Assembly: GCA_964579675.1 (NCBI GenBank)
Contig: CAZOIA010000086.1
Location: 1-22,994 of the forward strand
Source: CAZOIA01 sp964579675
Lineage (GTDB): Bacteria; Planctomycetota; Phycisphaerae; UBA1845; PWPN01
Direction: 5' to 3'
Length of the DNA stretch: 22,994 nucleotides
The notes under the pieces were generated by a model that was given only the letters and a program-made list of their open reading frames with translations, made no database searches and had not been told where the DNA came from. Below, in pieces: positions 14,369-22,645 of this stretch (position 1 is its first letter; each line of letters begins with the position of its first letter). Both the position numbers and the translations under genes were made by a program.

Positions 14369-15483
14369 GGCTGGTCCTCCCGGTCAGGGTTTGGGTCCCG
14401 GGGTCCGTGGGTGGAAGCGGGTACCACCGCCCGTTGTTCGACGCGAGCCTGCTCCAGAGCGCTGAAGGCGCAGACGAGGACCTGCTCGAATCCCGCGGAC
14501 GAACTTTCAGCCAATCCGCACCGGAGGTTCACCATCTCGTGGACGATGGCTTGCCGAGATATCCGGGCCTGGACCGCCTGGAGTACCTTTTTGGCTATCA
14601 ACTGTCCGAGCGACATGTCGAGGCGGCGGAGGACGGCCACGAATCGATCGTCACTGAACCGTCCGACGAGATCGTCGCTTCGCAACTTGCGGCGCATTTC
14701 CAGGCCGATCTGTTTCATCAGCCAGTCGCGGAGCTGCCACTGGCCCTGGTCATCCAGACGGCGGACGCCCTCGACGGCCAGGGCGAGGACGACGATGGGC
14801 TCGCCGTCGGCGGCCGATTCGTGCAGTACCTTCTCGGCCAGCGAATTCAGATCGATCCGGTTCAAGACCCCCGATGCCTGATCGGTGCGGCGGGCGATGG
14901 CCAACGCCTGTGCCTGGCCCACGTGGTTCCAGAACAGTTCCAGGAGATGGCCGACGGCCTGCAACATGACCAGGTCGCGACGCTTTTCCTCGGGGAGTTC
15001 ACAGATGAGGATCAATCCGTTGGTGCGGTTTCTGCCGCGGACGGGGACGAGCCAGTCCGGCGCCCGGGCGAGCCCGGCCGCGTTTGCGGGACCCTCAATG
15101 CCCGCCGCCCACTCGTGGGCGAGCCTCTCGATGAGTTCGCCGTTGCCCGGTGCGTCGCGGACGTAGCGGCGGCCGCTGGCGACCACATGATCGATCAAAC
15201 CGTGCGAGGACAGACCGGCGAGAAAGACGTCGTCCAGCTCGCTCGCCAGTGAAGTGAGCCTCTGGCTTGACTCGGTTACCCGAAAGCAGCGAACCCGGCG
15301 AGCCCCGAGGAATTGATGGAGCGAATCGCGCACCCAACGGTCGAATGCCGGCCAAAGACTTTCGCCGCCGCCGGGCTGCTCGAACCAGCGGGCGAACCAG
15401 GCGGTCAGCTCGCCGATGGCGGGAGCCACGCAATCACTGCCGCTGACCGCCAGGGGCGGGTGCGATCTGGCCAACCGGCTCAT
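14365..15483 (-). CDS. Protein with degenerate GGDEF domain and GAF-like N-terminal region
   Basis: 372 residues from the ATG at 15483, which overlaps the HD-GYP stop as ATGA; a longer in-frame start at 15555 lies inside that gene. Residues ~50-195 look like a GAF-type sensor (FLGARRVRCFRVTESSQ, DWLVPVRGRNRTNGLILICE). The C-terminal ~200-345 region is a diverged GGDEF fold: DQASGVLNRIDLNSLAEKVL corresponds to the D-x-LTGL-x-NR motif and GRFSDDRFVAVL to R-x-GGDEF-x-x-x-L. The signature itself is SDDRF (277-281), and the metal-binding D-x-D-x-FK motif is replaced (LALAVEGVRRLDDQ). It should therefore lack diguanylate cyclase activity and may bind a nucleotide or a partner. No membrane segment is visible. 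It lies between a HD-GYP and a STAS protein, both coupled to it by 4-base overlaps. Confidence 0.82.
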   Translation of the reverse strand: MSRLARSHPPLAVSGSDCVAPAIGELTAWFARWFEQPGGGESLWPAFDRWVRDSLHQFLGARRVRCFRVTESSQRLTSLASELDDVFLAGLSSHGLIDHVVASGRRYVRDAPGNGELIERLAHEWAAGIEGPANAAGLARAPDWLVPVRGRNRTNGLILICELPEEKRRDLVMLQAVGHLLELFWNHVGQAQALAIARRTDQASGVLNRIDLNSLAEKVLHESAADGEPIVVLALAVEGVRRLDDQGQWQLRDWLMKQIGLEMRRKLRSDDLVGRFSDDRFVAVLRRLDMSLGQLIAKKVLQAVQARISRQAIVHEMVNLRCGLAESSSAGFEQVLVCAFSALEQARVEQRAVVPASTHGPRDPNPDREDQP

Positions 15484-17099
15484 GAGACCGCCTCCTTTCG
15501 GGACCCGAACCATTGCTCGTACTCCTCCGGATGCGTCATTGGCAACTGGGCCCATGCCCGGAGGAAATTCTCGACGATCTGGGCATCGAGCTTGGTGCCG
15601 GCATCGTCCTTGATAATGCTCAGCGCCCGTTGCGGCTCGTAGGCTTTTCGGTAGGAGCGCGTGGAGGTCAGGGCATCAAAGACATCGACGACGTGAATGA
15701 TGCTTGCCAACAGAGGGATCCGGTCGCCCTTCAGCCCACCGGGGTAACCCGTGCCGTCCGGGTTCTCGTGGTGGTGCAGGACGCCTTCCAGCACCGGTTC
15801 GAGTGAGCCGACGGGGTCCAGGATCTCATAGCCTCGCGACGGATGTCCCTTGATGACCGCGTACTCCTCGGGGGTGAGGCGGCCCGGTTTGTTGAGCACG
15901 TGCTCGGGGATACCGATCTTCCCGACGTCGTGGAGCAGGGCGGCCCATTCGAGTTCCGTCAGTTGCTTGCCCGGGAGCCCCATGTGCTGACCCGTTGCCC
16001 GGGCCAGGAAACCCACCCGCTCCGAGTGGCCGCTGGTATAATTGTCCTTCTGGTCGATGGCGTTGACGAGGGTGCGGACCACCTCGAAGCCGGTCTGCTT
16101 GAGCTGTTCCACCAGTTGCAGGTTGCGCAGGATGTGCCCGCCGTAGGTGAGGGTGGAATCGAGGACCAGCATGTCGCCGGAGGTGAACGGGGTGTGTCGG
16201 CGAAGGATCCCGACGATGGAGAAGCTTTTTTCGGCGTCGGCCAGAGCCCCCCACATGGACGTGCCGTGACCGGTTTGCTCGCATCCCGAACCTTTGGTGG
16301 CGACAAATACTTTCTGCGATTCGGCGAGCCGGTCTCTGGCCTGCTCGAATTCAGGAGGCAACTCGATAGTGCTCGCGCGGGGCAAATCCCAGGAACCGAC
16401 CTTGATCGACTCGGAGGACTCGGGGCGGAGGCGGATATTGTCGGGTACCCATCCGCGCAGGACGTGACCGTTGTGGTCCACCCGGATCGCGGTGAGCCGG
16501 TCGGCGAAGATGAGAAAGACGACGTCGGCATTGAACATTTCCCTGAGCTTCGTAAGCAACATCCGGCAAACCTCATCGGCGTCGTTGAGGGTTGCGATCT
16601 GGGCACTGACGTCGAATATGAGGTTCATCTGTTCGTAGTTACGAAGCACTTCGTCGGCGAGCCCGTTGTTCTCGTGATTCAGTCGCCAGGCTTCAATGGC
16701 GGCTGACCGGACGGCTTCGAGGGCGGGTGCGAGGGCCTCGTCGGCGTCAGGGCTGAGGGCGGGCGGACGGAGAATCATAACGTCGGGATTGCCCACCCCG
16801 TCCCCTTCAAGCAATGACACCTCGTATCCCTGATTGCAGACCGCGGGCGGGAGGGATGAAGAGCCGTCGGCAAGGGAGGCCTCCGCCGCTGCTTGTGCCC
16901 TTTGGATGAGCCCTGTGACCATGGGGCAACCGCGGGTCGATGCGAGAGCAGGATCGTTGCTCAGGCAGTGCTCCAGACACACCGGCGGCAACTGGGGAGA
17001 AGTCGGCGCGATCACCCCGACCGACCAACTCTTGGATGAGGAGGTCTCCTGCACGGTGCCGGCTGTTTTGTCCACCAGGCAGTCAGCCATCTCAGGCAC
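15480..17099 (-). CDS. GAF/HD-GYP domain protein, probable cyclic-di-GMP phosphodiesterase
   Basis: 539 residues. HD-GYP enzymes hydrolyse cyclic di-GMP with a bi- or trinuclear metal site. All key motifs look intact: GHSERV (357-362), LLHDVGKIGIP with His390-Asp391, the GHP at 418-420, HHHENPDGTGYPGGLKG (442-458), and the DVFDAL helix (472-477). Residues ~150-325 are a GAF-like region (LNDADEVCRMLLTKLREMF, VVFLIFADRLTAIRVD). The N-terminal ~100 residues contain four cysteines (41, 45, 58, 88) in a region I do not recognise. The start taken is a GTG at 17099 with GAGGG five bases upstream, overlapping the receiver gene by eight bases; an ATG at 17090, one base after the receiver stop, is the alternative. 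The ATGA junction with the next gene indicates coupling. Confidence 0.93.
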   Translation of the reverse strand: MPEMADCLVDKTAGTVQETSSSKSWSVGVIAPTSPQLPPVCLEHCLSNDPALASTRGCPMVTGLIQRAQAAAEASLADGSSSLPPAVCNQGYEVSLLEGDGVGNPDVMILRPPALSPDADEALAPALEAVRSAAIEAWRLNHENNGLADEVLRNYEQMNLIFDVSAQIATLNDADEVCRMLLTKLREMFNADVVFLIFADRLTAIRVDHNGHVLRGWVPDNIRLRPESSESIKVGSWDLPRASTIELPPEFEQARDRLAESQKVFVATKGSGCEQTGHGTSMWGALADAEKSFSIVGILRRHTPFTSGDMLVLDSTLTYGGHILRNLQLVEQLKQTGFEVVRTLVNAIDQKDNYTSGHSERVGFLARATGQHMGLPGKQLTELEWAALLHDVGKIGIPEHVLNKPGRLTPEEYAVIKGHPSRGYEILDPVGSLEPVLEGVLHHHENPDGTGYPGGLKGDRIPLLASIIHVVDVFDALTSTRSYRKAYEPQRALSIIKDDAGTKLDAQIVENFLRAWAQLPMTHPEEYEQWFGSRKEAVS

Positions 17100-17505
17100 T
17101 CACGTAATCCCTCGTCAACGTGTCGGGATCACCTGCGTCACAGGTCGTGTGCAGGGCCGACTCAATCGCCTCCATCAGGTGCTGCGGACTGAATGGTTTG
17201 GGGTGCACCAGGGCGCCCAGTTTGTCGGCGCGGGCCTCGATCTCTCGCTGATCGCAGCGGGAAGTCAGGACGATGGCTTTGTGGCGAAGGAGCGACTGGG
17301 CCCGCGCGGTTTCCAACAGGTCCAGTCCGTCCATGCCCGGCATGTTGACATCGGTGATGAGCAGGTCGGGCTGGTCTTGGCGAATGGTATTCAGCGCGCT
17401 GCTGCCGTCGTAGGCGGTGACCACGTCGTGCCCGTTGCGCTTGAGCCACATGGCGATGACGCGACTGATGTGCCGGTCGTCTTCAGCAACCAGTATCTTG
17501 GCCAT
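17092..17505 (-). CDS. CheY-like stand-alone response regulator
   Basis: 137 residues, a single receiver domain with no output domain. Acidic pocket residues Asp9-Asp10 (from VAEDD), phosphoacceptor Asp52 in LLITDVNMPGMDG, switch Thr81 in IVLTS and Lys103 in HPKPF are all present. It most likely receives phosphate from the adjoining histidine kinase and signals to a protein partner, with the HD-GYP protein or the pilus apparatus as candidates. The ATG at 17505 overlaps the kinase stop by one base (TAATG), with GGAGA eight to nine bases upstream. The last ~20 residues beyond the receiver fold (CDAGDPDTLTRDYVSA) are a short tail. Confidence 0.94.
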   Translation of the reverse strand: MAKILVAEDDRHISRVIAMWLKRNGHDVVTAYDGSSALNTIRQDQPDLLITDVNMPGMDGLDLLETARAQSLLRHKAIVLTSRCDQREIEARADKLGALVHPKPFSPQHLMEAIESALHTTCDAGDPDTLTRDYVSA

Positions 17506-19397
17506 TACCGATTCTCCACAGTGGAGGAGCCGTGAGAGGACGCCCCCGCATCGGTCTCGTCGATATCGATCGCGGGCAGCACGACGCTGAACTTCGTTCC
17601 CTTTCCCGGGGTGCTGTCCACGCCCACCGATCCGCCGTGCAAGCGTATGGTTTCCTTTGCAATCGCCAGCCCGAGGCCGGTCCCGGGAATCGCCGACACT
17701 CGCTTGTCGTCGACGCGATAGAACTTCTCGAAGATCTTCTCCTGGTCCGCCGGATCGATGCCGATGCCGGTATCGCTCACACTGATCATCAGGCGTCCGT
17801 TTTCGGCCGTAGAACGGACATCCACGCGTCCGCCGTCCGGAGTGTATTTGATTGCGTTGCCGATCAGGTTATTCAAGACGACGGCCAGCCTCTCTTTGTC
17901 GCCGCGGACGTTCGGCATCTTGGCCGGCAGGTTCAGCAGGAGATCGATGTTCTTGGCGTCGGCGTTGGCCTGCATGTCCTGGACGACCTTGCGCAGCAAC
18001 TGGTCCATGTGGACCTCGCCCACGTCCAGGCGTGCAGACCCGACCTCGAGCTGCGAAACGTTGAGGATGTCCTCGACGAGCCGGCCTAGCCGCTGGGTCT
18101 CACCCATGATGACGTTGTAGCATTCGCGGACCGTCTGCTCGTCGTCGATCACGCCCTGGGAGAGCGTCTCCGCGTAGGCGCGGATGTTGGTGAGCGGCGT
18201 CCGCAACTCGTGGGTGACGTGGTAGAGGAACTGATCCCGGGCGCGTTCAGCTTCCTTGGCCTGGGTGACGTCCTGTACGAAGAGGACGTGCTCACTCCCG
18301 TCGCCGGAGGGGATCGACCAGAACCGGAGCACCACGTCGCCGTGCAGCCGCTTGAACGTGTGGTCGATCCACCGGCTCGCCGGTGCCTGACCGGAGCGGT
18401 CGGCGCCGCCCGACGACAGCAGGGCCATTCGCAGTGATTCGTCGAGGATCGCGTCGGCCGGGCTGTTGTCCAGCGGCTCGCCCGGCGTGCCCAGCATGCC
18501 GGTCGCCGCCCGGTTGGCGAACGAGATCGTCTTGTCGGCGTCGATGACAAGTACGCCAAAGGGAATCTGCATCAGAATGTCCGTCAACCGTTCGCTGCGA
18601 TACCCGTCCATGGCCCCGCTGACGTACGTGGTGAGCTTGCTGCGCCGGAGCTGTTCCTGCATCTCGCTGACGAACTCGATCAGTCGATTCCACGAGGCCG
18701 ACATCTGATCGAACGAGTCGTTGAGCCTCAGGGCCACCAGGCCCTCGGCGGTGGGCTCGCTGCACCCGATGAGCTTGCGGCGGATGACCGCCAGGGGCTG
18801 AACCGCTCGGCGCAGCAGGCGGTACGCCAGCAGGTACAGGCCCAGCACCGCCAGCAGCACGTAACCGGACCAGAACAACAGGTCCGATTGCCCCCACGGG
18901 ATGCGGACGGGGGCCAATCCAACCCGGAGCTCGTCGGTGCTCGCTTTGCCCGAGGATATGATCCGGGCGGCCAGGATGGTCTCGTCCCGTCGATTCGGGT
19001 CGGTGCCAACCCGCACATCCACCGGGTCCGAGTCGAGCCAGATGACGTTCTCGGCGTGCTGGCCGACCAGGGTCGTGTCTGAGTGGGCGGTGATCGTGCC
19101 TTGGGCGGACACGATCGCGCAGAAGGTGATGCTCTCGTCCCGGACGGCCCGGCGGATTTCCCGGCTGGCCGCCTGCGGTTCCTCGTCCCGGATCTGAGCG
19201 AGGTATCGCGCCAGCCAATGGGTCTCCTGTTTCGCGCTGCCCACGCGCTGGTTCACCAGTGCCGACCGCTGGACGTGCAGCGCGGCAATACCCACCGCCG
19301 CCACCGCCGCCAGATAGAGCGCACCGAACGAGAGCCCCACCCATGGTGAGATCTCCTCGCCATGCTTGGCTATCCAGCGGTGCCAGCGTGATCGCAT
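17505..19397 (-). CDS. Membrane sensor histidine kinase with PAS domain
   Basis: 630 residues. Two membrane segments (~19-41 and ~173-193) enclose an extracytoplasmic sensor of ~130 residues (fits a double-Cache or similar fold, not certain). Then come a HAMP-like linker (~194-250), a PAS domain (~270-380: ILMQIPFGVLVIDADKTI, FANRAATGMLG), a HisKA domain with phosphorylated His396 in HVTHELRTPLTNI, and a HATPase domain with N box NNLIGNAIKYTP (509-520), G1 DTGIGI (542-547), F box EKFYRVD and G2 GTGLGLA (572-578). All catalytic parts are intact. The ATG at 19397 has GAGGT six bases upstream. It is the first gene of a tight run that continues with its likely partner receiver, and its promoter should lie in the gap to its right, although I could not pin it down. 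Confidence 0.95.
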   Translation of the reverse strand: MRSRWHRWIAKHGEEISPWVGLSFGALYLAAVAAVGIAALHVQRSALVNQRVGSAKQETHWLARYLAQIRDEEPQAASREIRRAVRDESITFCAIVSAQGTITAHSDTTLVGQHAENVIWLDSDPVDVRVGTDPNRRDETILAARIISSGKASTDELRVGLAPVRIPWGQSDLLFWSGYVLLAVLGLYLLAYRLLRRAVQPLAVIRRKLIGCSEPTAEGLVALRLNDSFDQMSASWNRLIEFVSEMQEQLRRSKLTTYVSGAMDGYRSERLTDILMQIPFGVLVIDADKTISFANRAATGMLGTPGEPLDNSPADAILDESLRMALLSSGGADRSGQAPASRWIDHTFKRLHGDVVLRFWSIPSGDGSEHVLFVQDVTQAKEAERARDQFLYHVTHELRTPLTNIRAYAETLSQGVIDDEQTVRECYNVIMGETQRLGRLVEDILNVSQLEVGSARLDVGEVHMDQLLRKVVQDMQANADAKNIDLLLNLPAKMPNVRGDKERLAVVLNNLIGNAIKYTPDGGRVDVRSTAENGRLMISVSDTGIGIDPADQEKIFEKFYRVDDKRVSAIPGTGLGLAIAKETIRLHGGSVGVDSTPGKGTKFSVVLPAIDIDETDAGASSHGSSTVENR

Positions 19398-19659
19398 CCA
19401 AAGACCTCAGCTTATCGCGCCGCCCCCCAGCAGCAGCGCGCATGAAGACCGATATTCCCCGTACAGGGCATATCGTTTGCGGCTCTGACCGACTTAACAG
19501 TCTACGATACAAACTTGCCAGATAGGCGGGCTTGTTTTAAAACGTCTTCGGTTCTCGGACGTTGAGTTGCTGGTTTGCGAGGTGTGGACGATCGCACGGG
19601 CAGCGGTTTGCCTTTCCGGTTGCAGAGTGTTCGACGGGGCGGAGATACACGAACCGGTA
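19398..19659. other. Upstream region of the kinase operon, no gene seen
   Basis: This is the right-hand flank of the histidine kinase gene and should contain the promoter of the whole regulatory-pilus block. AT-rich words occur near 19490-19545 (TACAAACTTGCCAGATAG, TGTTTTAAAACG), but no -35/-10 pair with correct spacing stood out on the minus strand. No credible coding frame. Confidence 0.5.
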
Positions 19660-19855
19660 TTAACCCGGATTATTCATGGAGGAATTCACCACGGAGACAC
19701 AAAGGCCACGGAGAAAAGAAGTTGCGTGAAATCCTGGCGGATCGATGTTTCGACGGCGTGTCGATGGTAATGTCGGAACCCGAGTGGTTGATTTCAACTG
19801 ATTTTTTTGTCTTCTCTATGCTCTCTGTGAATCCGTGGTGAATAATCCAGATTAA
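19660..19855. mobile_element. MITE-like inverted-repeat element of about 196 bases
   Basis: The left end TTAACCCGGATTATTCA (19660-19676) and the segment CACCACGGAGACACAAAG (about 19687-19704) pair with the right end, CTCTGTGAATCCGTGGTG followed by AATAATCC and AGATTAA (19823-19855). Aligning the arms leaves one 12-base piece extra in the left arm (TGGAGGAATTCA). The centre is AT-rich, including a T7 run near 19802, in contrast to the GC-rich surroundings. No transposase frame is inside, so it would be non-autonomous. The words CCACGGAGACAC and CCGTGGTGAA belong to a repeat style I recall from planctomycete and other environmental genomes. Confidence 0.65.
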
Positions 19856-19934
19856 CCCTGTTGCCGCTCGCCCCGGTGGGCGATCCCCTGCAGGGCCTAC
19901 GATTACATTCAACGCATCCGACCTGGAACTACAC

Positions 19935-19971
19935 CTTTTCGCCGGGAGTGAGCAAACGTAGAGCGAAAAAG
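19935..19971 (-). terminator. Weak hairpin candidate after the DUF3352-like gene
   Basis: Downstream of the stop at 19978 the minus strand can pair CTTTTTCGC (19963-19971) with GCGAAAAG (19935-19942) around a loop of about 20 bases. The stem is about eight pairs and no T-run follows the distal arm, so termination is only a possibility. Confidence 0.25.
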
Positions 19972-19977
19972 CAAGTG

Positions 19978-21867
19978 TTACTCATTGACAACGCCTTGAC
20001 GGCCGGAGTCTTCCGGCTTCGGCGGACTGTAGTTGGTCACCTGTCGCACGTGCCATGCCTTGCCGTCAAACGTGCACACGGCGGACTGCGAAACGAAGAA
20101 ATCGAGTTTCATCGCAACGGGAGCCAGCCTGCCCGCGATCCCGATCAGCGACTTGACCGGCTTGAGTTCCGGCTGCTGGGGTATCATCGCCGATACCATG
20201 CCCATCATCCCGAGCATCTGGGCGATGTTCTGCCCCAGCTTGGTCATGTCCGCGAAGCTCGCTGAGTAGACCGGGCCCTTGGGAATCAGCCCCTCGCTAA
20301 CGACGCGCTCGTTCTCGACCACACTGGGCCGCTCGCCGCGAGCGGTGGCGAGGCAGGCGTCCACGGCCTGCGGCGAGGTGCCGATAATCAGGTAGCCGTC
20401 GGCCACGCCGTAGACCGGCTGGAGGAACATGGCCAACATGGGATGGGTCACCGTCCGGAAACCGTCGGCCCCGCTGACCTCCGCCGGCTGACTGGCCAGC
20501 GGCTGTTGCACCGAGCGGAGCAGGTCGTTGAGCTTGTCCAGGCCGGCCTTGACCTTCTCGGCCGCTTTCTTCTCGTCGCGAACCTGGATCAGCAACACCG
20601 AGTCCTCGCTACGGAAGGGCCCGGGCACCGCCGCCGGTATCGTGGCCGAGATGATCGGACCATCCAGCCACGAGAGCACGTCTCGTTTCGGGCGAAAACC
20701 GATCTCCTCCTGCACCGCGTCCCACCGGGTCAGCAGGTCTTTGCCCTCAGGCACTTCCGTGCCGATGAAGTCCAGTACGGCGTCATACAGCGCGTCCCAG
20801 TTGATACCGGCCCACACCGAGTACCCCGTCGCCTCCTTGGGAATGTGCCGATCGAACCGTTTGATCGGCTCCTGCCGGCAGATGGCCTTGTACAGGCGGC
20901 TCTGTTCGGCATCTGGCGATAGCTGGGTGACCGTATTGGACAGTTGCCGATATCCGTCGGTCCGCACCGTGCTCGCCACGTAGTCGATCACGGCCAGCTC
21001 ATTCACCCCCTTGCCGAGCGCATCGAGGATCTTCTTGGCCTCCTCGTCTCGGCCGTGCTCATCGAGGTCGGTTTCCATAATTGCGCGGAAGCCGCCGAAC
21101 AACGCCGACAGGTCGAGGAACGAGCACATGTCCTCGGCGGGCGGCAGGCTCGACATCGCCCGGCGGTATCGAGCGCTCTGAGTCAACCCGGGCTTGTCCG
21201 CTTCACCAGCCAGCAAGGCCAGGGAGTCGCTGAGCAGCTCGCGGTCCAAGGCTATCGCCACCAGCTCGCCGCGATGGGCCACCCGCACGTAGATGCGACG
21301 GGCAAGTGGCATGGGGGAGTCAGGGGACTCATCCATGCCCAAAGTCCACACGGTGGCCCCGTGGACCTTTGCCGAGGTGCACATCACCTTGTTGTCCTCG
21401 TTGCCGACGGCCTGAGCGATCTCCTTGAGGATGGTTGCCAAGACCGACGCGTTCTTGTCCGCCGCCTCCGGATCGCAACGCAGCAGGAACAGGTACTCCG
21501 GCCAGGGAAAGCCCATCCGGGCGGTGTAGACGAATTCGTGCACCTTCGCCTGCCAGTCGAACTCGTGGACCAGCTCGTCGGCCCGCTTCCAGAACGCCTC
21601 GAACTTCCCTCGCGCATCTTCGTCCAGCGAGGAGGCGATCAGCTTGTGCACCTCCTCGACGACGCCGCTTTCCACAAACGCCTTCCCCACGCGGTCCCAG
21701 TGCTGATTGAGGTACTCTTGTTCGGGGTTATCCACACAATGGATGTACAGGTAGACATCCGCCGGTACGCCCTTGCCCATCGTAAACGGGCTCGGAGCCG
21801 CTCCCATCGCCGCCGCACACGGGGCCAGCAGGCCCACCATCCAGAACATTCGACTAGATTGCCGCAT
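19978..21867 (-). CDS. Secreted DUF3352-like protein of unknown function
   Basis: 629 residues from the ATG at 21867, with AAAGGAA six bases upstream. A longer frame to 21942 would add 25 residues overlapping the promoter and hide the signal peptide. Residues 1-23 (MRQSSRMFWMVGLLAPCAAA, then MGA) look like a Sec signal peptide. The mature part starts with a PADVYLYIHC segment and contains the alternating pattern of DUF3352 proteins: YLFLLRC, ELVAIALDRELLSDSLALLAG, MCSFLDLSALF, SVLLIQVRDEKKAAEKVKAGLDKL, and GVADGYLIIGTSPQAVDACLATARG. Such proteins are common and often long in planctomycetes, with no established function. No catalytic motif is recognisable. It is a single-gene unit, separated from the kinase operon by the MITE-like element. 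The family call is by pattern and memory. Confidence 0.8.
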   Translation of the reverse strand: MRQSSRMFWMVGLLAPCAAAMGAAPSPFTMGKGVPADVYLYIHCVDNPEQEYLNQHWDRVGKAFVESGVVEEVHKLIASSLDEDARGKFEAFWKRADELVHEFDWQAKVHEFVYTARMGFPWPEYLFLLRCDPEAADKNASVLATILKEIAQAVGNEDNKVMCTSAKVHGATVWTLGMDESPDSPMPLARRIYVRVAHRGELVAIALDRELLSDSLALLAGEADKPGLTQSARYRRAMSSLPPAEDMCSFLDLSALFGGFRAIMETDLDEHGRDEEAKKILDALGKGVNELAVIDYVASTVRTDGYRQLSNTVTQLSPDAEQSRLYKAICRQEPIKRFDRHIPKEATGYSVWAGINWDALYDAVLDFIGTEVPEGKDLLTRWDAVQEEIGFRPKRDVLSWLDGPIISATIPAAVPGPFRSEDSVLLIQVRDEKKAAEKVKAGLDKLNDLLRSVQQPLASQPAEVSGADGFRTVTHPMLAMFLQPVYGVADGYLIIGTSPQAVDACLATARGERPSVVENERVVSEGLIPKGPVYSASFADMTKLGQNIAQMLGMMGMVSAMIPQQPELKPVKSLIGIAGRLAPVAMKLDFFVSQSAVCTFDGKAWHVRQVTNYSPPKPEDSGRQGVVNE

Positions 21868-21913
21868 GTCAGTTTCCTTTCGCAATTTGCCTGTCAGTTC
21901 CTCACTATAGTTA

Positions 21914-21942
21914 TCTATACACGCCAGGCTCCGGACGTGCAA
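21914..21942 (-). promoter_or_regulatory. Sigma70-type promoter for the DUF3352-like gene
   Basis: On the minus strand TTGCAC (plus-strand 21937-21942) and TATAGA (plus-strand 21914-21919) are separated by exactly 17 bases. The -10 ends 46 bases upstream of the start codon at 21867. Both boxes are close to consensus. Confidence 0.6.
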
Positions 21943-22572
21943 TTACATTCTCGCGTGTTTTCTATAACGTAGCCTCTCGGGCCTGCGGCAACAAGAACCG
22001 CAGGGTCAACCCAGCCTGCACCGGCTCGCCAACACCGGCTCTCCCAAGGTTCACCAGTACCCCCGTCGCTCCTCCGAAATGGGCACGCGAAGATGCTCCA
22101 ACCCCAAACCCACGCCAGATCCTGCTCGGAACCGACTTCGTCAGCCTACTTGCGGAATCGTCTACTGCAGGAGGTACAAGTTGAACACATCGGCGACCGT
22201 CGCTAGACTAGAATCAGTGGGCCTCCGGTGAGGGCTGGAGTGGGCGATATCGCCTGCGGCTTGCCGTTCGGGTTGCCTGGCTCGTTACGAAAGCCATTGT
22301 TCCGGGGGGACCGGGCATTCGTCCTGGTCCTTGGCGAGGTGCTTTTGGCGGCGGGGGTCCGGATTCGTGAGGTACGAGACCCCGGTTGCCTTGGAACACG
22401 GAGGCTGAGACATTGGCGAGGTCGGTCACGGGCCATCTTGAGAATCCTCTGCCGGCTGGAATCGGCGGGATCGATGCGTAGAATCGCCCCCGTCCCCCCC
22501 GCAGGTGATACTACCGGCCCGGAATCGCCGAATCAGCGGACTGTTCATGGTGAACCACAAGAGCATCGTCCT
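21943..22572. other. Gene-free stretch upstream of tRNA-Gly
   Basis: No credible coding frame was seen on either strand; open frames here have no ribosome sites, and some run into the tRNA in antisense or shifted frames. A possible promoter lies at 22181-22209. Near 22353-22388 the words GGGGTC and GACCCC can pair around an inner TCGT/ACGA stem, which might be a small RNA structure, but this is weak. Confidence 0.55.
22181..22209 (+). promoter_or_regulatory. Possible plus-strand sigma70 promoter upstream of tRNA-Gly
   Basis: TTGAAC (22181-22186) and TAGACT (22204-22209) are spaced by 17 bases. Each box matches the consensus at four or more positions. The only recognised gene downstream is the tRNA-Gly, 363 bases away, so either the tRNA has a long leader or this drives an unrecognised transcript. 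Confidence 0.3.
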
Positions 22573-22645
22573 GCGGGTGTAGCTCAATTGGTAGAGCATC
22601 AGCCTTCCAAGCTGAATGTTGCCGGTTCGAGCCCGGTCGCCCGCT
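22573..22645 (+). tRNA. tRNA-Gly (anticodon TCC)
   Basis: A complete 73-base cloverleaf: acceptor GCGGGTG with CGCCCGC (one T-G pair), D arm GCTC/GAGC, anticodon arm TCAGC/GCTGA around loop CTTCCAA (anticodon TCC), variable ATGTT, T arm GCCGG/CCGGT with TTCGAGC. The discriminator base is T and CCA is not encoded. A tyrosine recombinase frame on the other strand ends inside it, at the anticodon-side 5' half. Confidence 0.97.

Noticed and set aside
15483..15555. Longer starts for the degenerate GGDEF protein (15555), lipoprotein (4201), PilP-like (8529) and DUF3352-like protein (21942)
   Set aside because: Each lies inside the upstream gene or promoter and lacks a ribosome site; the shorter starts have ribosome sites or stop/start overlaps, and in the two exported proteins they open a signal peptide.
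18292..19512. A 406-codon minus-strand frame within the histidine kinase gene
   Set aside because: Out of frame with a clear kinase, G/R/P-rich, no motifs, no ribosome site.
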